From: RFXV01 sp038150465
Lineage (GTDB): Bacteria > Bacteroidota > Bacteroidia > Flavobacteriales > Schleiferiaceae
Assembly (NCBI GenBank): GCA_038150465.1
Contig: JAYOTP010000003.1
Location: forward strand, 50,176-114,175
Direction: 5' to 3'
Length of the DNA stretch: 64,000 nt
The notes beneath the pieces are model-generated. The model was not told the DNA's origin and searched no databases. It was given only the letters and a program-made list of their open reading frames with translations. Within the stretch, counting starts at the first letter, position 1. Each line of letters begins with the position of its first letter. A program made the position numbers and the translations under genes. This document shows positions 44,128 through 53,520 of the stretch, in pieces.

Positions 44128-46136
44128 TATGCTTGGTTGAGGTGATCCTTGATGAGTTGTTCGTCCGCGAGTGCGGGCAAAGTTACTCGAAGGTCGGGGC
44201 TTCGCTCCATTTCTCTTTTTATTGCGAAAAGGGCGCCCTCGTTTCGCGCCCAGGAGCGGCGTGCAATGCCATTGTTGACATCGAAGAAAAGCATTTTCTC
44301 CAGTCGGCTGTCCGATGCATCGGATCCATCCAGCAGCATTCCAAATCCGCCGTTCATCACCTCGCCCCAGCCAACGCCTCCACCGTTGTGGATGCTGACC
44401 CAGCTGGCTCCTCTGAAGCCGTCTCCGATCACATTGTGTATGGCCATGTCGGCTGTAAATCGGGAGCCATCGTAGATGTTGCTCGTTTCCCGGTAGGGTG
44501 AATCCGTGCCCGACACATCGTGGTGATCCCTTCCCAGGATCACAGGACCGATACGCCCTTCGCGGATGGCCTGGTTGAATGCGCGTGCGATCAGGATGCG
44601 CCCTGCGGAGTCTGCATAGAGGATCCGCGCCATGGAGCCCACCACCAGCTGATTTTCTTCAGCGCTTCGGATCCATCTCAAATTGTCCCGAAGCTGTTGC
44701 TCGATCTCAGGCGGCGCTTGTTCGGCCATTTCTTCCAGTACCGCTCCAGCGATCCGATCGGTTTCACGCAGGTCCTTTGGATCACCGGAGGCGCACACCC
44801 AACGGAAAGGACCGAATCCGAGATCAAAGCACATGGGGCCCATGATGTCCTGAACATAAGATGGGTATTTGAACTCAAGTCCGTTTTCTGCGAGGATATC
44901 GGCCCCGGCCCGCGATGATTCCAAGAGGAAGGCGTTTCCATAGTCAAAGAAGTAGGTGCCGCGCTGGGCGTGCTTGTTGACGATCCGCACATGACGAACC
45001 AGCGTCTTTTGAACCTCTTCCTTGAATTTGGCCGGATCTTCCGCCATCAGTCGGTTGCTCTCTTCGAAGCTGAGCCCTACCGGATAGTATCCACCGGCCC
45101 AGGGGTTGTGCAACGAGGTCTGGTCGGAACCCAGATCGATCTGGATGTCCTCTTCATAAAAGCGTTCCCAGACGTCCACAACATTCCCCGAATACGCAAT
45201 GCTCACAACCTCTTTGTCGCTTTTTGCTTTTCGCACCCGAGCCGCAAGTTCACCGACCTCGGAAATGACCTCGTCCACCCAGCCCTGACTGTGGCGTGTT
45301 TCGGTGGCTTTCGAATTCACTTCCGCCGTTACACTCACGCACCCGGCGATATTACCTGCCTTGGGTTGTGCGCCACTCATTCCACCCAGACCTGAGGTCA
45401 CGAACAATTTTCCTTCCAGACCTTCACCATTCTTGGAGATCTTCCGGCCAGCGTTCAAAACGGTGATGGTGGTTCCGTGCACAATGCCTTGTGGCCCGAT
45501 GTACATGTACGACCCCGCTGTCATCTGTCCGTACTGAGTCACACCCATGGCGTTGAAGCGCTCCCAGTCGTCGGGTTTCGAATAATTGGGGATCATCATG
45601 CCGTTGGTGATCACCACCCGGGGTGCGCCTTTTTGGCTCGGGAAGAGTCCCATCGGATGTCCAGAATACATATGAAGCGTCTGTTCATCGCTCATCTCTG
45701 AGAGATACTGCATGGTCAGCAGGTACTGCGCCCAGTTCTGAAAGACCGCTCCGTTGCCGCCATAGGTGATCAGTTCATGCGGGTGCTGAGCCACCTTGGG
45801 ATCCAGATTGTTTTGGATCATCAGCATGATGGCAGCGGCCTCGCTGCAGCGCGCTGGATAGTCGGCAATGGGCCGGGCATGCATCGGGTAATCCGGTCGG
45901 TAGCGGTGCATATAGATGCGGCCGTACCGCGCCAATTCATCTGCAAATTCCGGTAGAAGTTCCTTGTGCAGCGGCTCAGGAAAATAGCGCAATGCATTTC
46001 TCAGGGCGAGTACTTTTTCATCCTCGGTCAGGATCTCCTTTCGGCGTGGCGCGTGATTGATCCGCTCATCGATCTCCTTCTTTGGTGGCAGCTCAGCGGG
46101 GATGCCCGCACGAATGGCTTTTTGGAATTCATTCAT
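44127..46136 (-). CDS. hutU: Urocanate hydratase
   Basis: Converts urocanate to imidazolone propionate in histidine degradation, using tightly bound NAD+. The 669-residue protein is the long form seen in Bacteroidota (the E. coli-type enzyme is about 555). Conserved urocanase stretches are GGNGAVFQNWAQYLLTMQYLSEM near residue 123 and GGYYPVGLSFEESNRLM near 345. No hutH, hutI or ftcD gene is nearby. It is flanked by DUF5522 (4-base overlap) and the OmpH-like gene. Confidence 0.95.
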   Translation of the reverse strand: MNEFQKAIRAGIPAELPPKKEIDERINHAPRRKEILTEDEKVLALRNALRYFPEPLHKELLPEFADELARYGRIYMHRYRPDYPMHARPIADYPARCSEAAAIMLMIQNNLDPKVAQHPHELITYGGNGAVFQNWAQYLLTMQYLSEMSDEQTLHMYSGHPMGLFPSQKGAPRVVITNGMMIPNYSKPDDWERFNAMGVTQYGQMTAGSYMYIGPQGIVHGTTITVLNAGRKISKNGEGLEGKLFVTSGLGGMSGAQPKAGNIAGCVSVTAEVNSKATETRHSQGWVDEVISEVGELAARVRKAKSDKEVVSIAYSGNVVDVWERFYEEDIQIDLGSDQTSLHNPWAGGYYPVGLSFEESNRLMAEDPAKFKEEVQKTLVRHVRIVNKHAQRGTYFFDYGNAFLLESSRAGADILAENGLEFKYPSYVQDIMGPMCFDLGFGPFRWVCASGDPKDLRETDRIAGAVLEEMAEQAPPEIEQQLRDNLRWIRSAEENQLVVGSMARILYADSAGRILIARAFNQAIREGRIGPVILGRDHHDVSGTDSPYRETSNIYDGSRFTADMAIHNVIGDGFRGASWVSIHNGGGVGWGEVMNGGFGMLLDGSDASDSRLEKMLFFDVNNGIARRSWARNEGALFAIKREMERSPDLRVTLPALADEQLIKDHLNQA

Positions 46137-46339
46137 GACAAATGCGTGTCTGGGGGTCCGTTTTTTCGGTCTTCTTTCTTTTTCTTGCCTGTTTTCCCTG
46201 TTCGTTTATCGAATCCATAGGGGCAGTGCTTACAACCGCTCTGACAACAATAACCTCTCTTCAGGTGGTAGCGTTCAGTGAAAACGAGAAATCCCTCGGG
46301 TGCATAATAAAAGTCTTCCGGTTCGAGTTCATTCGGCAT
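46133..46339 (-). CDS. DUF5522 family small Cys-rich protein
   Basis: From the ATG at 46339 the protein is 68 residues. The core is the DUF5522 pattern: YYAPEGFLVFTERYHLKRGYCCQSGCKHCPYGF, with five cysteines in a CC-x3-C-x2-C-type cluster that could bind a metal. A Lys/Arg-rich tail follows. Function unknown. The frame runs 29 codons further upstream, but homology starts at MPNELEPEDFYY. It overlaps hutU by 4 bases. On the minus strand GATATTTG ends 4 bases before the ATG. Confidence 0.83.
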   Translation of the reverse strand: MPNELEPEDFYYAPEGFLVFTERYHLKRGYCCQSGCKHCPYGFDKRTGKTGKKKKEDRKNGPPDTHLS

Positions 46340-46401
46340 GCGGCAAATATCGGTTGGAGGAAATGATGTGCACTCGGCGGATGATCGGCCGGTCACCCTT
46401 T

Positions 46402-46409
46402 TATATTCG
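46402..46409 (+). promoter_or_regulatory. -7-like element abutting the glucosaminidase start
   Basis: TATATTCG matches TAnnTTTG at seven of eight positions and ends 5 bases before the ATG at 46415. If used, the message would begin at or near the start codon. Confidence 0.3.
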
Positions 46410-46414
46410 CACAC

Positions 46415-47290
46415 ATGAACAGGCACAAGAGGAGCTTCCTCGGGCTTTTGCTCGGGACTGTATCGATGGGTACTTCATTGATCATGGAGGCCCAGACCGA
46501 TCGCCAGCGCTACGTGGAGGACTACAAGGACATGGCGATCGCAGAGATGGATCGATACGGCATTCCGGCGAGCATCACCCTGGCGCAGGGCATATTGGAA
46601 TCGGGAAATGGCAAAAGTCGACTCGCAGTTGCAGGGCGCAATCACTTTGGGATCAAATGCCATAACGGTTGGGATGGGGGCAGGGTCTACCACGATGATG
46701 ACAAGGCCAACGAGTGCTTCCGCAAGTACGACAAGGTCGAAGATTCGTTTCGTGACCATTCGCTCTTTTTGGCCGAGCGCAGCCGATACGCATTCCTCTT
46801 TGAACTTCCGATGGACGACTACCGCTCATGGGCCAGGGGATTGCAGAAAGCAGGCTACGCCACCAGTAAGAAATACGCCGATCTGCTCATCCGTATCATT
46901 GAAGACGAGCGTTTGTACCGCTTTGATGAAGTGTCGGAGGGTATCCTGCTGGATCCCCATGAGATCCGAAGGCATGCGGTCGGACTGCGATTCATCCAGG
47001 CGGAAAAGGGCGATACATGGGAAAGTCTGGCTGCAGAGCTGGATATGTCCGTAGATCGGCTGCTCAAGTACAATGAGTGCAGCTACGATCGGGAGCTGCC
47101 GCCTGGAATGTTCGTCTTTCTTCAGAAGAAAAAACGGAGATCGACTCGGGCGGATTATCGGGTGCAGGAAGGCGACGATATGTACCTCATTTCACAGAAG
47201 ATGGGCATTCGACTGAAATATCTCTACCAACGGAATGGAATGGCTGTGGGCGCCCAGCCGGCGGTCGGTCAGCTGCTCAATCTTCGTTGA
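46415..47290 (+). CDS. Exported glucosaminidase with two LysM domains
   Basis: Peptidoglycan-cleaving N-acetylglucosaminidase. The 291-residue protein has a signal peptide (about 1-27), a glucosaminidase (FlgJ/LytG type) domain with the catalytic Glu in ITLAQGILESGNGKSRLA near residue 62 and the conserved NHFGIKCHNGWDGGRVYHDDDKANECFRKY, and two C-terminal LysM repeats (FIQAEKGDTWESLAAELDMSVDRLLKYN and YRVQEGDDMYLISQKMGIRLKYLYQRN). Its end overlaps the convergent lipoprotein gene by 14 bases. Confidence 0.93.
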   Translation: MNRHKRSFLGLLLGTVSMGTSLIMEAQTDRQRYVEDYKDMAIAEMDRYGIPASITLAQGILESGNGKSRLAVAGRNHFGIKCHNGWDGGRVYHDDDKANECFRKYDKVEDSFRDHSLFLAERSRYAFLFELPMDDYRSWARGLQKAGYATSKKYADLLIRIIEDERLYRFDEVSEGILLDPHEIRRHAVGLRFIQAEKGDTWESLAAELDMSVDRLLKYNECSYDRELPPGMFVFLQKKKRRSTRADYRVQEGDDMYLISQKMGIRLKYLYQRNGMAVGAQPAVGQLLNLR

Positions 47291-49823
47291 GCGCAGCTTC
47301 ATAGTGGATCAGACTGCCCCCGCTTCCGGCGACCAGAATGTTGAGCCGCCCGCTTGAAAAGAAATCGCCTGCCGTCCAGTCTCCGTCTCCGTAAACAGGG
47401 AAACCGTCGACCTCGCGTCCATCGATATTGAACAGGTGGAGTTTGTTGTTCTCGTCATCGAGGGCGAGGATCAGGAATTGTCCTTCGAGCATCAAAGGCT
47501 TGATTCGTTCCCACTTGGCCTCTTTGCGTATCTCCCGTGTGGTATTCGGCGTTTGGAATTCAAGGATGCCATCTTCGTAGCGAATGCCATTTCCTTCGAA
47601 GAGCCGGAACCAATCGGCCGTGACCATTGAACTGTCTATGTTGCCATCGGTGAAGATGTGCACCAGCTTTCCTCGGGCATTCAAGCCTGTGAATCCATCG
47701 AGTTTTGGGTTCCCCCGGTCCTGTGCCCACCAATTGCTGCCTGGCGACAAGGCCATCTCCAGATCCTCTTTCCATCGCTTCTTGCCCGCACGGCTGGTGA
47801 GCCTCATGGCATCCTCGGACTGAAAGCAGAGAAAGTCTTTCCCACCCGATTGCAAGAGGATCGGACTGCGGATGACGGGTGCTTCCATGGGCGCGAAGGT
47901 CCAGCCACTGACGGCTTGTCCTTCTTCGTCATAATTCAAAACCTGAGGGCCGCAGGGCACGAGTATGCGGTATTTGCGCACCTTGTCGTAATCAAAGACG
48001 GTAAGTCCAGCTGTAGCTCCGGGATCCAGATCGATCGGGAATCCTTCCAATGCACTTCCAATTCGATCGAAGCCGTAAAGGCTTCCGGCCGTATTGAGCA
48101 CATACTGCAGTTTGTCGTTCTTATACCTGTCGATCGCATAGGGCTGGCCAAGGATCTTCCCGTCGAGTTGTACGCGCCAATCGATCGCCCCTTTGGTGTT
48201 CAGAAGGTAGAGCACATAATTGGTGTCCTGTACCAGGAAGGCTCTGGGCCCGCCACGGTGGCTGGGCAGATCGAACGGCCCGGCAATGACCGGGCTCTCC
48301 AGGCTCGCTGTCCAGGTATTGCGTACCGGCTTGTTCTTCAGGCTTCCGCTGTTCAGGCTTCCCTTGATGTAGGTCCATTCCCCACGCTGCAGCAAAGAGA
48401 TGCCTCCAGAACGGATCAAGCCCAAGGCTTTCTCGCTGTTGGGCAGGGAGGGCATTCCCTTCCCGTTGACAAAGTGCATGAGCACATGGGCGAGCCCTGG
48501 GTTTTGGAAGCCCATATGGCGGTTCGCGTCACCACTCGGATAGAATCGTTCAGGAGAAGAGCCAAACTGCCCCTCGAGATGTTCACCTGTTTGCAATTCG
48601 TTGATGGTCTGCTTGAGCCCATCGGAAGATGCCGATAAATAGATTCGGCCATCGATGATGCAGAAATGGTCGCATGCTGTGGAGAAACGCTGGTAGGGAA
48701 ACAGGTGGTCCAGAGAACAGGGGCGGTCCAAATGGACGATCTCAATGGCCCTGAACAATTCTGTAGATGCCACATCGGTCTGAAAATCCGACAAAATGGT
48801 TCGGGGGTCCGTCTCCAGTGTACCCATGAAGAATACCGGGAAGAGGTAGTGTCCATTTTTTTCGTCGGGCAGAAAGAACGTACCGCAACTTCGGCGTTCA
48901 TCGAACCAGTTGCTCAACTCGCTCAAAGGACCTGTCGGCTGCTGCAGACCATCTGTTTTGAGCCGCTTGGTCGACCACAGGGCGGCAGATGCCGGAATGA
49001 AGTCTTGTTTTTCAAACTCGTGATTGATGGTCTGCTGCATGGGTTCGGGCATCTGCTGTGCCGCCCGATTGATGATGCCCGAGAAGTAGAATCTGTCCTT
49101 GCCCAGCACAAGATCCAATGCCATCCAGCCATCGATCCCATTCCATTCGGGAAGCTGACTTCTTTCGAACCAATGGCCCCAGAGCGACCTCATTTCCTCC
49201 ACCTGAAGGAAGATGGTCATATCGGTGCCTTCATCTGCGCTGCTGATGAGTTTGGTCATGCCTTCACTCATTCCGGATCCTTCTTCCTGCACGCCTTTTC
49301 GTATGGTCTCCTCCAAAAGGAGTCGGGAACCGGTAAGGAACCAGTTGCCCCCGATGGCTGTGAGGAACCATTGAGCGGAATCCGATTCGATCTTCAGGAA
49401 ACGGCTTCCGGAATAAGTGGATTCGGTCCAGTCAACACCAGCCAGTAGCTCGGCGACCTCTTTCTCAGACAGCGGACCGGGATCAAAAATGAGTGCGGCG
49501 TCATAGCGGTCGGCCCCAGAGGCCGCAATGCACAGGAGCATGTCTTTGGGCATCGGGAAGGCGTCATCCACCTCGGCCTTTGGAAAGATCTCTTTCAGGA
49601 GTTCGACAGCCGCTTTTCCTGAAGGAAAGGCGGACGGAATGTCAAAGAATCCGTGCTGAACACAATCCAAGATCCCCTGCATGCCTTCATGTAGGTCAAT
49701 GACCATGGCCGAGCGGACAGGCACGAGCGTCCAGGGGTCTGCACTTTCGGCGGTGTCATCACTGCAGCCTGTGAACAGGCAGGCAGAGATCAGAAGAACA
49801 CGAATGACGAACAACGGACGCAT
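47277..49823 (-). CDS. Large lipoprotein, DUF3352-like region plus propeller-like repeats
   Basis: The 848-residue protein has a lipoprotein signal (LLISACLFTGC, lipidated Cys20). The N-terminal half resembles DUF3352-type proteins (WTLVPVRSAMVIDLHEG and later KIESDSAQWFLTAIGGNWFLTGSRLLLEETIRKG). The C-terminal half is a series of PQQ/FG-GAP-like propeller blades (GAIDWRVQLDGKILGQPYAIDRYKNDKLQYVLNTAGSLYGFDRIGSALEGFPIDLD; IDGREVDGFPVYGDGDWTAGDF). The function is unknown; it should sit in the outer or inner membrane facing the periplasm. It is last in the adk-to-rnhB run, 9 bases after rnhB. Confidence 0.8.
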   Translation of the reverse strand: MRPLFVIRVLLISACLFTGCSDDTAESADPWTLVPVRSAMVIDLHEGMQGILDCVQHGFFDIPSAFPSGKAAVELLKEIFPKAEVDDAFPMPKDMLLCIAASGADRYDAALIFDPGPLSEKEVAELLAGVDWTESTYSGSRFLKIESDSAQWFLTAIGGNWFLTGSRLLLEETIRKGVQEEGSGMSEGMTKLISSADEGTDMTIFLQVEEMRSLWGHWFERSQLPEWNGIDGWMALDLVLGKDRFYFSGIINRAAQQMPEPMQQTINHEFEKQDFIPASAALWSTKRLKTDGLQQPTGPLSELSNWFDERRSCGTFFLPDEKNGHYLFPVFFMGTLETDPRTILSDFQTDVASTELFRAIEIVHLDRPCSLDHLFPYQRFSTACDHFCIIDGRIYLSASSDGLKQTINELQTGEHLEGQFGSSPERFYPSGDANRHMGFQNPGLAHVLMHFVNGKGMPSLPNSEKALGLIRSGGISLLQRGEWTYIKGSLNSGSLKNKPVRNTWTASLESPVIAGPFDLPSHRGGPRAFLVQDTNYVLYLLNTKGAIDWRVQLDGKILGQPYAIDRYKNDKLQYVLNTAGSLYGFDRIGSALEGFPIDLDPGATAGLTVFDYDKVRKYRILVPCGPQVLNYDEEGQAVSGWTFAPMEAPVIRSPILLQSGGKDFLCFQSEDAMRLTSRAGKKRWKEDLEMALSPGSNWWAQDRGNPKLDGFTGLNARGKLVHIFTDGNIDSSMVTADWFRLFEGNGIRYEDGILEFQTPNTTREIRKEAKWERIKPLMLEGQFLILALDDENNKLHLFNIDGREVDGFPVYGDGDWTAGDFFSSGRLNILVAGSGGSLIHYEAALNED

Positions 49824-49832
49824 GGCGCAAAT

Positions 49833-50447
49833 TTATGATGGTCCCTCGAGTGGCAGGCTCAGTTGCTCAGGCAAAAGACGAAAACTCTGACGGTGCAGCT
49901 CGCAGGGTCCTGTCCGAAGGATCGCTTGTCTGTGAGCTGCTGTTGGATAACCCTTGTTCTTGTGCCAGTCGTATTGCGGATGCGCCTCGTGAAGCGTTCT
50001 CATCAATTGGTCCCGGTGTTCTTTGGCCAGGATGCTGGCAGCGGCAATGGAACGAAAACGGCCATCTCCCTTGATCATGCACCTGTGTTCGATCTTCTTG
50101 TAGGCTTTGAATCGGTTGCCATCGATCAGCAAGAGGTCGGGTCGGTGGGTCAATGCATCCAGCGCTTTGTGCATGGCAAGGATGGAGGCGTTGAGGATGT
50201 TGATCCGGTCGATCTCTTCAGGGCCGATCTCTGCAATGCCCCAGGCCAGGGCTTCTTTTTTGATCTTCGGGACCAGGCGTTCCCTTGCTTTTTCGCTCAG
50301 CTTTTTTGAATCGTCGAGTTCGTGCAGTTTCGTTTGTTCCGGGAGGATGACGGCAGCGGCCACCACAGGACCTGCCAGACAACCCCTTCCCGCTTCGTCG
50401 CATCCCGCCTCGACACGCCCCCTTTCACAAAACCGAAGCAGGCTCAT
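49833..50447 (-). CDS. rnhB: Ribonuclease HII
   Basis: Removes ribonucleotides and RNA from RNA-DNA hybrids. From the ATG at 50447 it is 204 residues. The DEAGRG motif (17-22) supplies two acidic metal ligands, with further ones in LLLIDGNRF and the RSIAAASILAKEHRD motif. The frame extends 73 codons upstream, but the chosen start gives an ATGA overlap with the glycosyltransferase stop and matches the family. Confidence 0.96.
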   Translation of the reverse strand: MSLLRFCERGRVEAGCDEAGRGCLAGPVVAAAVILPEQTKLHELDDSKKLSEKARERLVPKIKKEALAWGIAEIGPEEIDRINILNASILAMHKALDALTHRPDLLLIDGNRFKAYKKIEHRCMIKGDGRFRSIAAASILAKEHRDQLMRTLHEAHPQYDWHKNKGYPTAAHRQAILRTGPCELHRQSFRLLPEQLSLPLEGPS

Positions 50448-51592
50448 TTCTGAAGATTGGATTCGATGACCTTCCAAACCACCTCTGCACTTCGTTCCCA
50501 GGAGTAGTGCTGCAGACGTTCTGCTCCCAGGTCGACCAGGCGTTCGCGAAGGCCATCGGATGCGCTGATCTGCTCCATGGCGGCACACATTTCCGTTTCT
50601 GAGTCCGGATCGAACAAGAGGGCTGCATCTCCCGCTACTTCCGGAAGTGATGTCCGGTTGGAACACAATACAGGAGTGCCTGCCGAAAAGGCCTCGAGGA
50701 TCGGTATTCCAAAACCTTCATAGAGGCTTGGGCAGACCATGGCCTGAGCGCCGCTGAGCAATACATACTTTTCTTTTTCGCTCAATCTGCCCGTCAGGTG
50801 GATGCGGCTTTTGTCGATGGAGGACAACAGGGATGCCCATTCTTTGCGGTAATGTCCGGCCGCTTCACCGGCGATGATCAAATGGTGATCCGATCCCGAA
50901 CCAGCTACGAACCGCTGGAACGCGGCCATGAGCCGAGCCAGGTTCTTCCTTTTGTGGATGGCCCCGACATACGCAAAATAGGGAGCGTCTGAAGTCAGGT
51001 GGGAAAATGGGTTGGGATGGTTTTCCGTTTCCCATGATCGCTGCTCCGGGAGTGCGTTTGCTGCAATGTGGATCTTTTCAGCTGGCAGTCCGTAGGAAGT
51101 TACCAGATCCCGTTTGGAATGGTCCGATACGGTGAGCACCTCTTTGGCTGTGCGTGCAAATCGGGGGAAGAATCGGTTGTAGAACTGCGCCACGGAGGCA
51201 GGCAGGTCTTCAGGGCGGTGCAGGAAGTTCAGGTCGTGGATCGCGATGATCTGGGGAAAAGGACTTTGTGGCAAGCCAAAACCGTCGAGCGATAAGAATG
51301 TATCGATCTTTTTCCGCCTCAGGTAGATGGGAAGAGTGATCTCAAGCCAACACCGCCATAAGAGCGGGTGACGCGTCGGCGGTGGCAGCTGAACAGCTGT
51401 GCAATTCGAAGAATAGATGAATCGTTCGTGGAAGGGCCTGTCGAACAGCAGAAGGAATTCCACTTCCGGATGCGAACGGGTCAGGCGCTTCAAGATTTCG
51501 TCGGTGTATACGCCCAGGCCCTCCAGTCTGCCATCCTGCAGCAGGCGCGCATTCACTGCAATGCGCTTCCTTTCTTTTTTGGATTCACTCAA
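50444..51592 (-). CDS. GT4-family glycosyltransferase
   Basis: Retaining GT-B glycosyltransferase for a surface or storage glycan; sugar and acceptor are unknown. The 382-residue protein has the N-terminal half with the GLGVYTDEILKRL motif and the C-terminal donor domain with YFAYVGAIHKRKNLARLMAAF and the E-x7-E motif in EGFGIPILEAFSAGTPVLCSNRTSLPEVAG. Overlaps crcB by 8 bases and rnhB by 4. No other capsule or LPS gene is adjacent apart from the mannose-1-phosphate guanylyltransferase 2.6 kb away. Confidence 0.93.
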   Translation of the reverse strand: MSESKKERKRIAVNARLLQDGRLEGLGVYTDEILKRLTRSHPEVEFLLLFDRPFHERFIYSSNCTAVQLPPPTRHPLLWRCWLEITLPIYLRRKKIDTFLSLDGFGLPQSPFPQIIAIHDLNFLHRPEDLPASVAQFYNRFFPRFARTAKEVLTVSDHSKRDLVTSYGLPAEKIHIAANALPEQRSWETENHPNPFSHLTSDAPYFAYVGAIHKRKNLARLMAAFQRFVAGSGSDHHLIIAGEAAGHYRKEWASLLSSIDKSRIHLTGRLSEKEKYVLLSGAQAMVCPSLYEGFGIPILEAFSAGTPVLCSNRTSLPEVAGDAALLFDPDSETEMCAAMEQISASDGLRERLVDLGAERLQHYSWERSAEVVWKVIESNLQK

Positions 51593-51956
51593 GGGTAAGT
51601 GAACGCTGGTAGAGGAAGAAAATGGCCAAGCAGCCCACAGTACTCAACAGAATGTTCAACGCCAAAAAACCCCAGGCGCCCTCTTGAAGCAACCGATGGT
51701 TTTCCAGCGAAAAAGTGGAAAAAGTGGACAGGCCACCACAGAATCCGATCATCCCGAACATGCGGCTCTTTGCGCTTATGCTTTCCTGATCGAGGCCAAC
51801 GAGCAGGGCCATGAAAAGACAGGCCAACACATTGGCCAGGAGCGTGGACCAGGGGAAGAGACTCTTGCCCCACCCGAAGAATGTTCCAAGCTGGCCAATG
51901 CCAAATCGCAGCAGGCTTCCCAATCCTCCACCGGCAAAAACGAGCAGAGCATTCAT
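51585..51956 (-). CDS. crcB: Fluoride ion exporter CrcB/FluC
   Basis: Dimeric fluoride channel of the inner membrane. From the ATG at 51956 the protein is 123 residues with four TM helices and the family motifs GGGLGSLLRFGIG near the start and GFCGGLSTFSTFSLE near residue 72. A fluoride riboswitch was not seen upstream, as expected for a gene inside an operon. It overlaps PAP2 by 4 bases. Confidence 0.94.
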   Translation of the reverse strand: MNALLVFAGGGLGSLLRFGIGQLGTFFGWGKSLFPWSTLLANVLACLFMALLVGLDQESISAKSRMFGMIGFCGGLSTFSTFSLENHRLLQEGAWGFLALNILLSTVGCLAIFFLYQRSLTLE

Positions 51957-52528
51957 GAAATGGTTCTTTTCATCGCAGCGGAAAAACGTGTCAGGAACAA
52001 ACTTAGCAGATAGCCAATGAAGCCGCCGAGCAGGGCCCCGCCAAGTACGTCTGCAGGATAGTGCACCCCGAGGTAGATCCGGCTGAATCCGACCAAGGCG
52101 GCCCAAAACAGAAGAAAGCGTCGGGTCCAGGTCGCATCGGGCAGAAAGTTGTAAAGCAGGATGGCAATGCCCGCTGTATTGGCCGCGTGGGAAGAAACGA
52201 ATCCGAACTTCCCACCACAGCCATCCACGATGCGAAGTCGATCGGCCAGATCGGACACATGGCAGGGCCGCAGCCGCTCAAATATTTCTTTGAAAGCGTG
52301 TACGCTGATCTGATCGGTGAGCACAACACACAGTATACATGCGATGACCCCCAGTCCAAAACCCTTCCTGGAGTGAAAATGCCACATACTGCCCAGAAGA
52401 AAAAGGTAGAGGGGGAGCCAGCCCATCTCGCTGCTGACAAAGACCATGGCCGCATCCCAATTTGGGTTGCCCATGCCGTTCAGCCAGACCATCAACTCTG
52501 TGTCCCAGGAAACAAGGCGCTCCATCAT
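51953..52528 (-). CDS. PAP2-family membrane phosphatase
   Basis: Membrane lipid-phosphate or undecaprenyl-diphosphate phosphatase. The 191-residue protein has about five TM helices and the three PAP2 motifs: KEIFERLRPCH, the SSHAANT motif (in place of PSGH) and SRIYLGVHYPADVLGG with the catalytic His. Substrate unproven. It overlaps obgE and crcB by 4 bases each. Confidence 0.93.
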   Translation of the reverse strand: MMERLVSWDTELMVWLNGMGNPNWDAAMVFVSSEMGWLPLYLFLLGSMWHFHSRKGFGLGVIACILCVVLTDQISVHAFKEIFERLRPCHVSDLADRLRIVDGCGGKFGFVSSHAANTAGIAILLYNFLPDATWTRRFLLFWAALVGFSRIYLGVHYPADVLGGALLGGFIGYLLSLFLTRFSAAMKRTIS

Positions 52529-53514
52529 TCGGTTTCGTGCAAGCTTTTCCAGATCTCGTCCTTCAGTTCGCTTAGGCCTTTTTGGGCCACTGACGAGATG
52601 TAGCAGTGCGGGATCTTCAGGGAGGCACTGATCTCTTCCTTGAGTTCGTCGTCCAGCAGATCGGATTTGGAAATGGCGATGATCCGCTCCTTGAGCAGGA
52701 GCTCTGGATTGTGCTTCTTCAGTTCACTCAGCAGGATCTCATAATCTTTCTGAATATCTGATGCATCAGCTGGGATCAAGAAAAGAAGGATGGAATTCCG
52801 TTCGATGTGTCGCAGGAACCGAAGACCGAGTCCTTTGCCTTCAGAAGCGCCTTCAATGATGCCTGGAATGTCCGCCATCACGAAAGATCGAAAATCCCGG
52901 TGCGCAACGATGCCCAGGTTCGGTGTGAGGGTGGTGAAGGGATAATCGGCGATCTCCGGTTTGGCCGCAGAGAGAACAGAAAGCAGGGTGGATTTCCCCG
53001 CATTGGGAAAGCCCACGAGCCCGACATCTGCCAGCAACTTCAGTTCGACGAGTACATTGCGTTCTTCACCTTCTTCTCCGCCCTGGGCGAACCTCGGAGT
53101 CTGCCGCGTGGCGCTCTTGAAGTGTACATTGCCCAGACCTCCGCGGCCACCTTTTAAGATGATGAGTTCTTCACCGTGCTCGGTCACTTCGCCCAGCTTT
53201 TCATTGGTGTCGTGGTCGTAGGCCACAGCGCCCAGAGGAACCTCAATGAAGTGATCAGCTCCCTGTTTCCCAGTGGATTCCTGCTTTCCTCCGTTTCCTC
53301 CGTTTTCCGCTTTTATGTGTCTTTTGTACCTCAGGTGGAGCAGGGTCCAGAGGTTTCTGTTGCCCTTTAGAACAATATGGCCTCCGCGACCACCGTCGCC
53401 GCCATCCGGCCCTCCCTTGGGGATGAACTTCTCCCTTCTGAGGTGGTGGGAACCCGCACCGCCTTTACCCGATTGGCACCAGATGCGAATGTGGTCAACG
53501 AAGTTCCTGGACAA
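52525..53514 (-). CDS. obgE: GTPase ObgE (CgtA)
   Basis: Large-subunit assembly GTPase. The 329-residue protein has the glycine-rich Obg domain (RREKFIPKGGPDGGDGGRGGHIVLKG at about 24-49), then a G domain with the P-loop GFPNAGKSTLLS near residue 165 and DIPGIIEGASEGKGLG (G3/switch II). It lacks the C-terminal OCT domain of longer Obg proteins, as is usual in Bacteroidota. It follows adk by 6 bases. Confidence 0.96.
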   Translation of the reverse strand: MSRNFVDHIRIWCQSGKGGAGSHHLRREKFIPKGGPDGGDGGRGGHIVLKGNRNLWTLLHLRYKRHIKAENGGNGGKQESTGKQGADHFIEVPLGAVAYDHDTNEKLGEVTEHGEELIILKGGRGGLGNVHFKSATRQTPRFAQGGEEGEERNVLVELKLLADVGLVGFPNAGKSTLLSVLSAAKPEIADYPFTTLTPNLGIVAHRDFRSFVMADIPGIIEGASEGKGLGLRFLRHIERNSILLFLIPADASDIQKDYEILLSELKKHNPELLLKERIIAISKSDLLDDELKEEISASLKIPHCYISSVAQKGLSELKDEIWKSLHETE

Positions 53515-53520
53515 GCTGGT

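Noticed and set aside
51585..52528. Fluoride riboswitch before crcB
   Set aside because: crcB overlaps the PAP2 gene by 4 bases inside a longer operon, leaving no room for a riboswitch, and none was seen.
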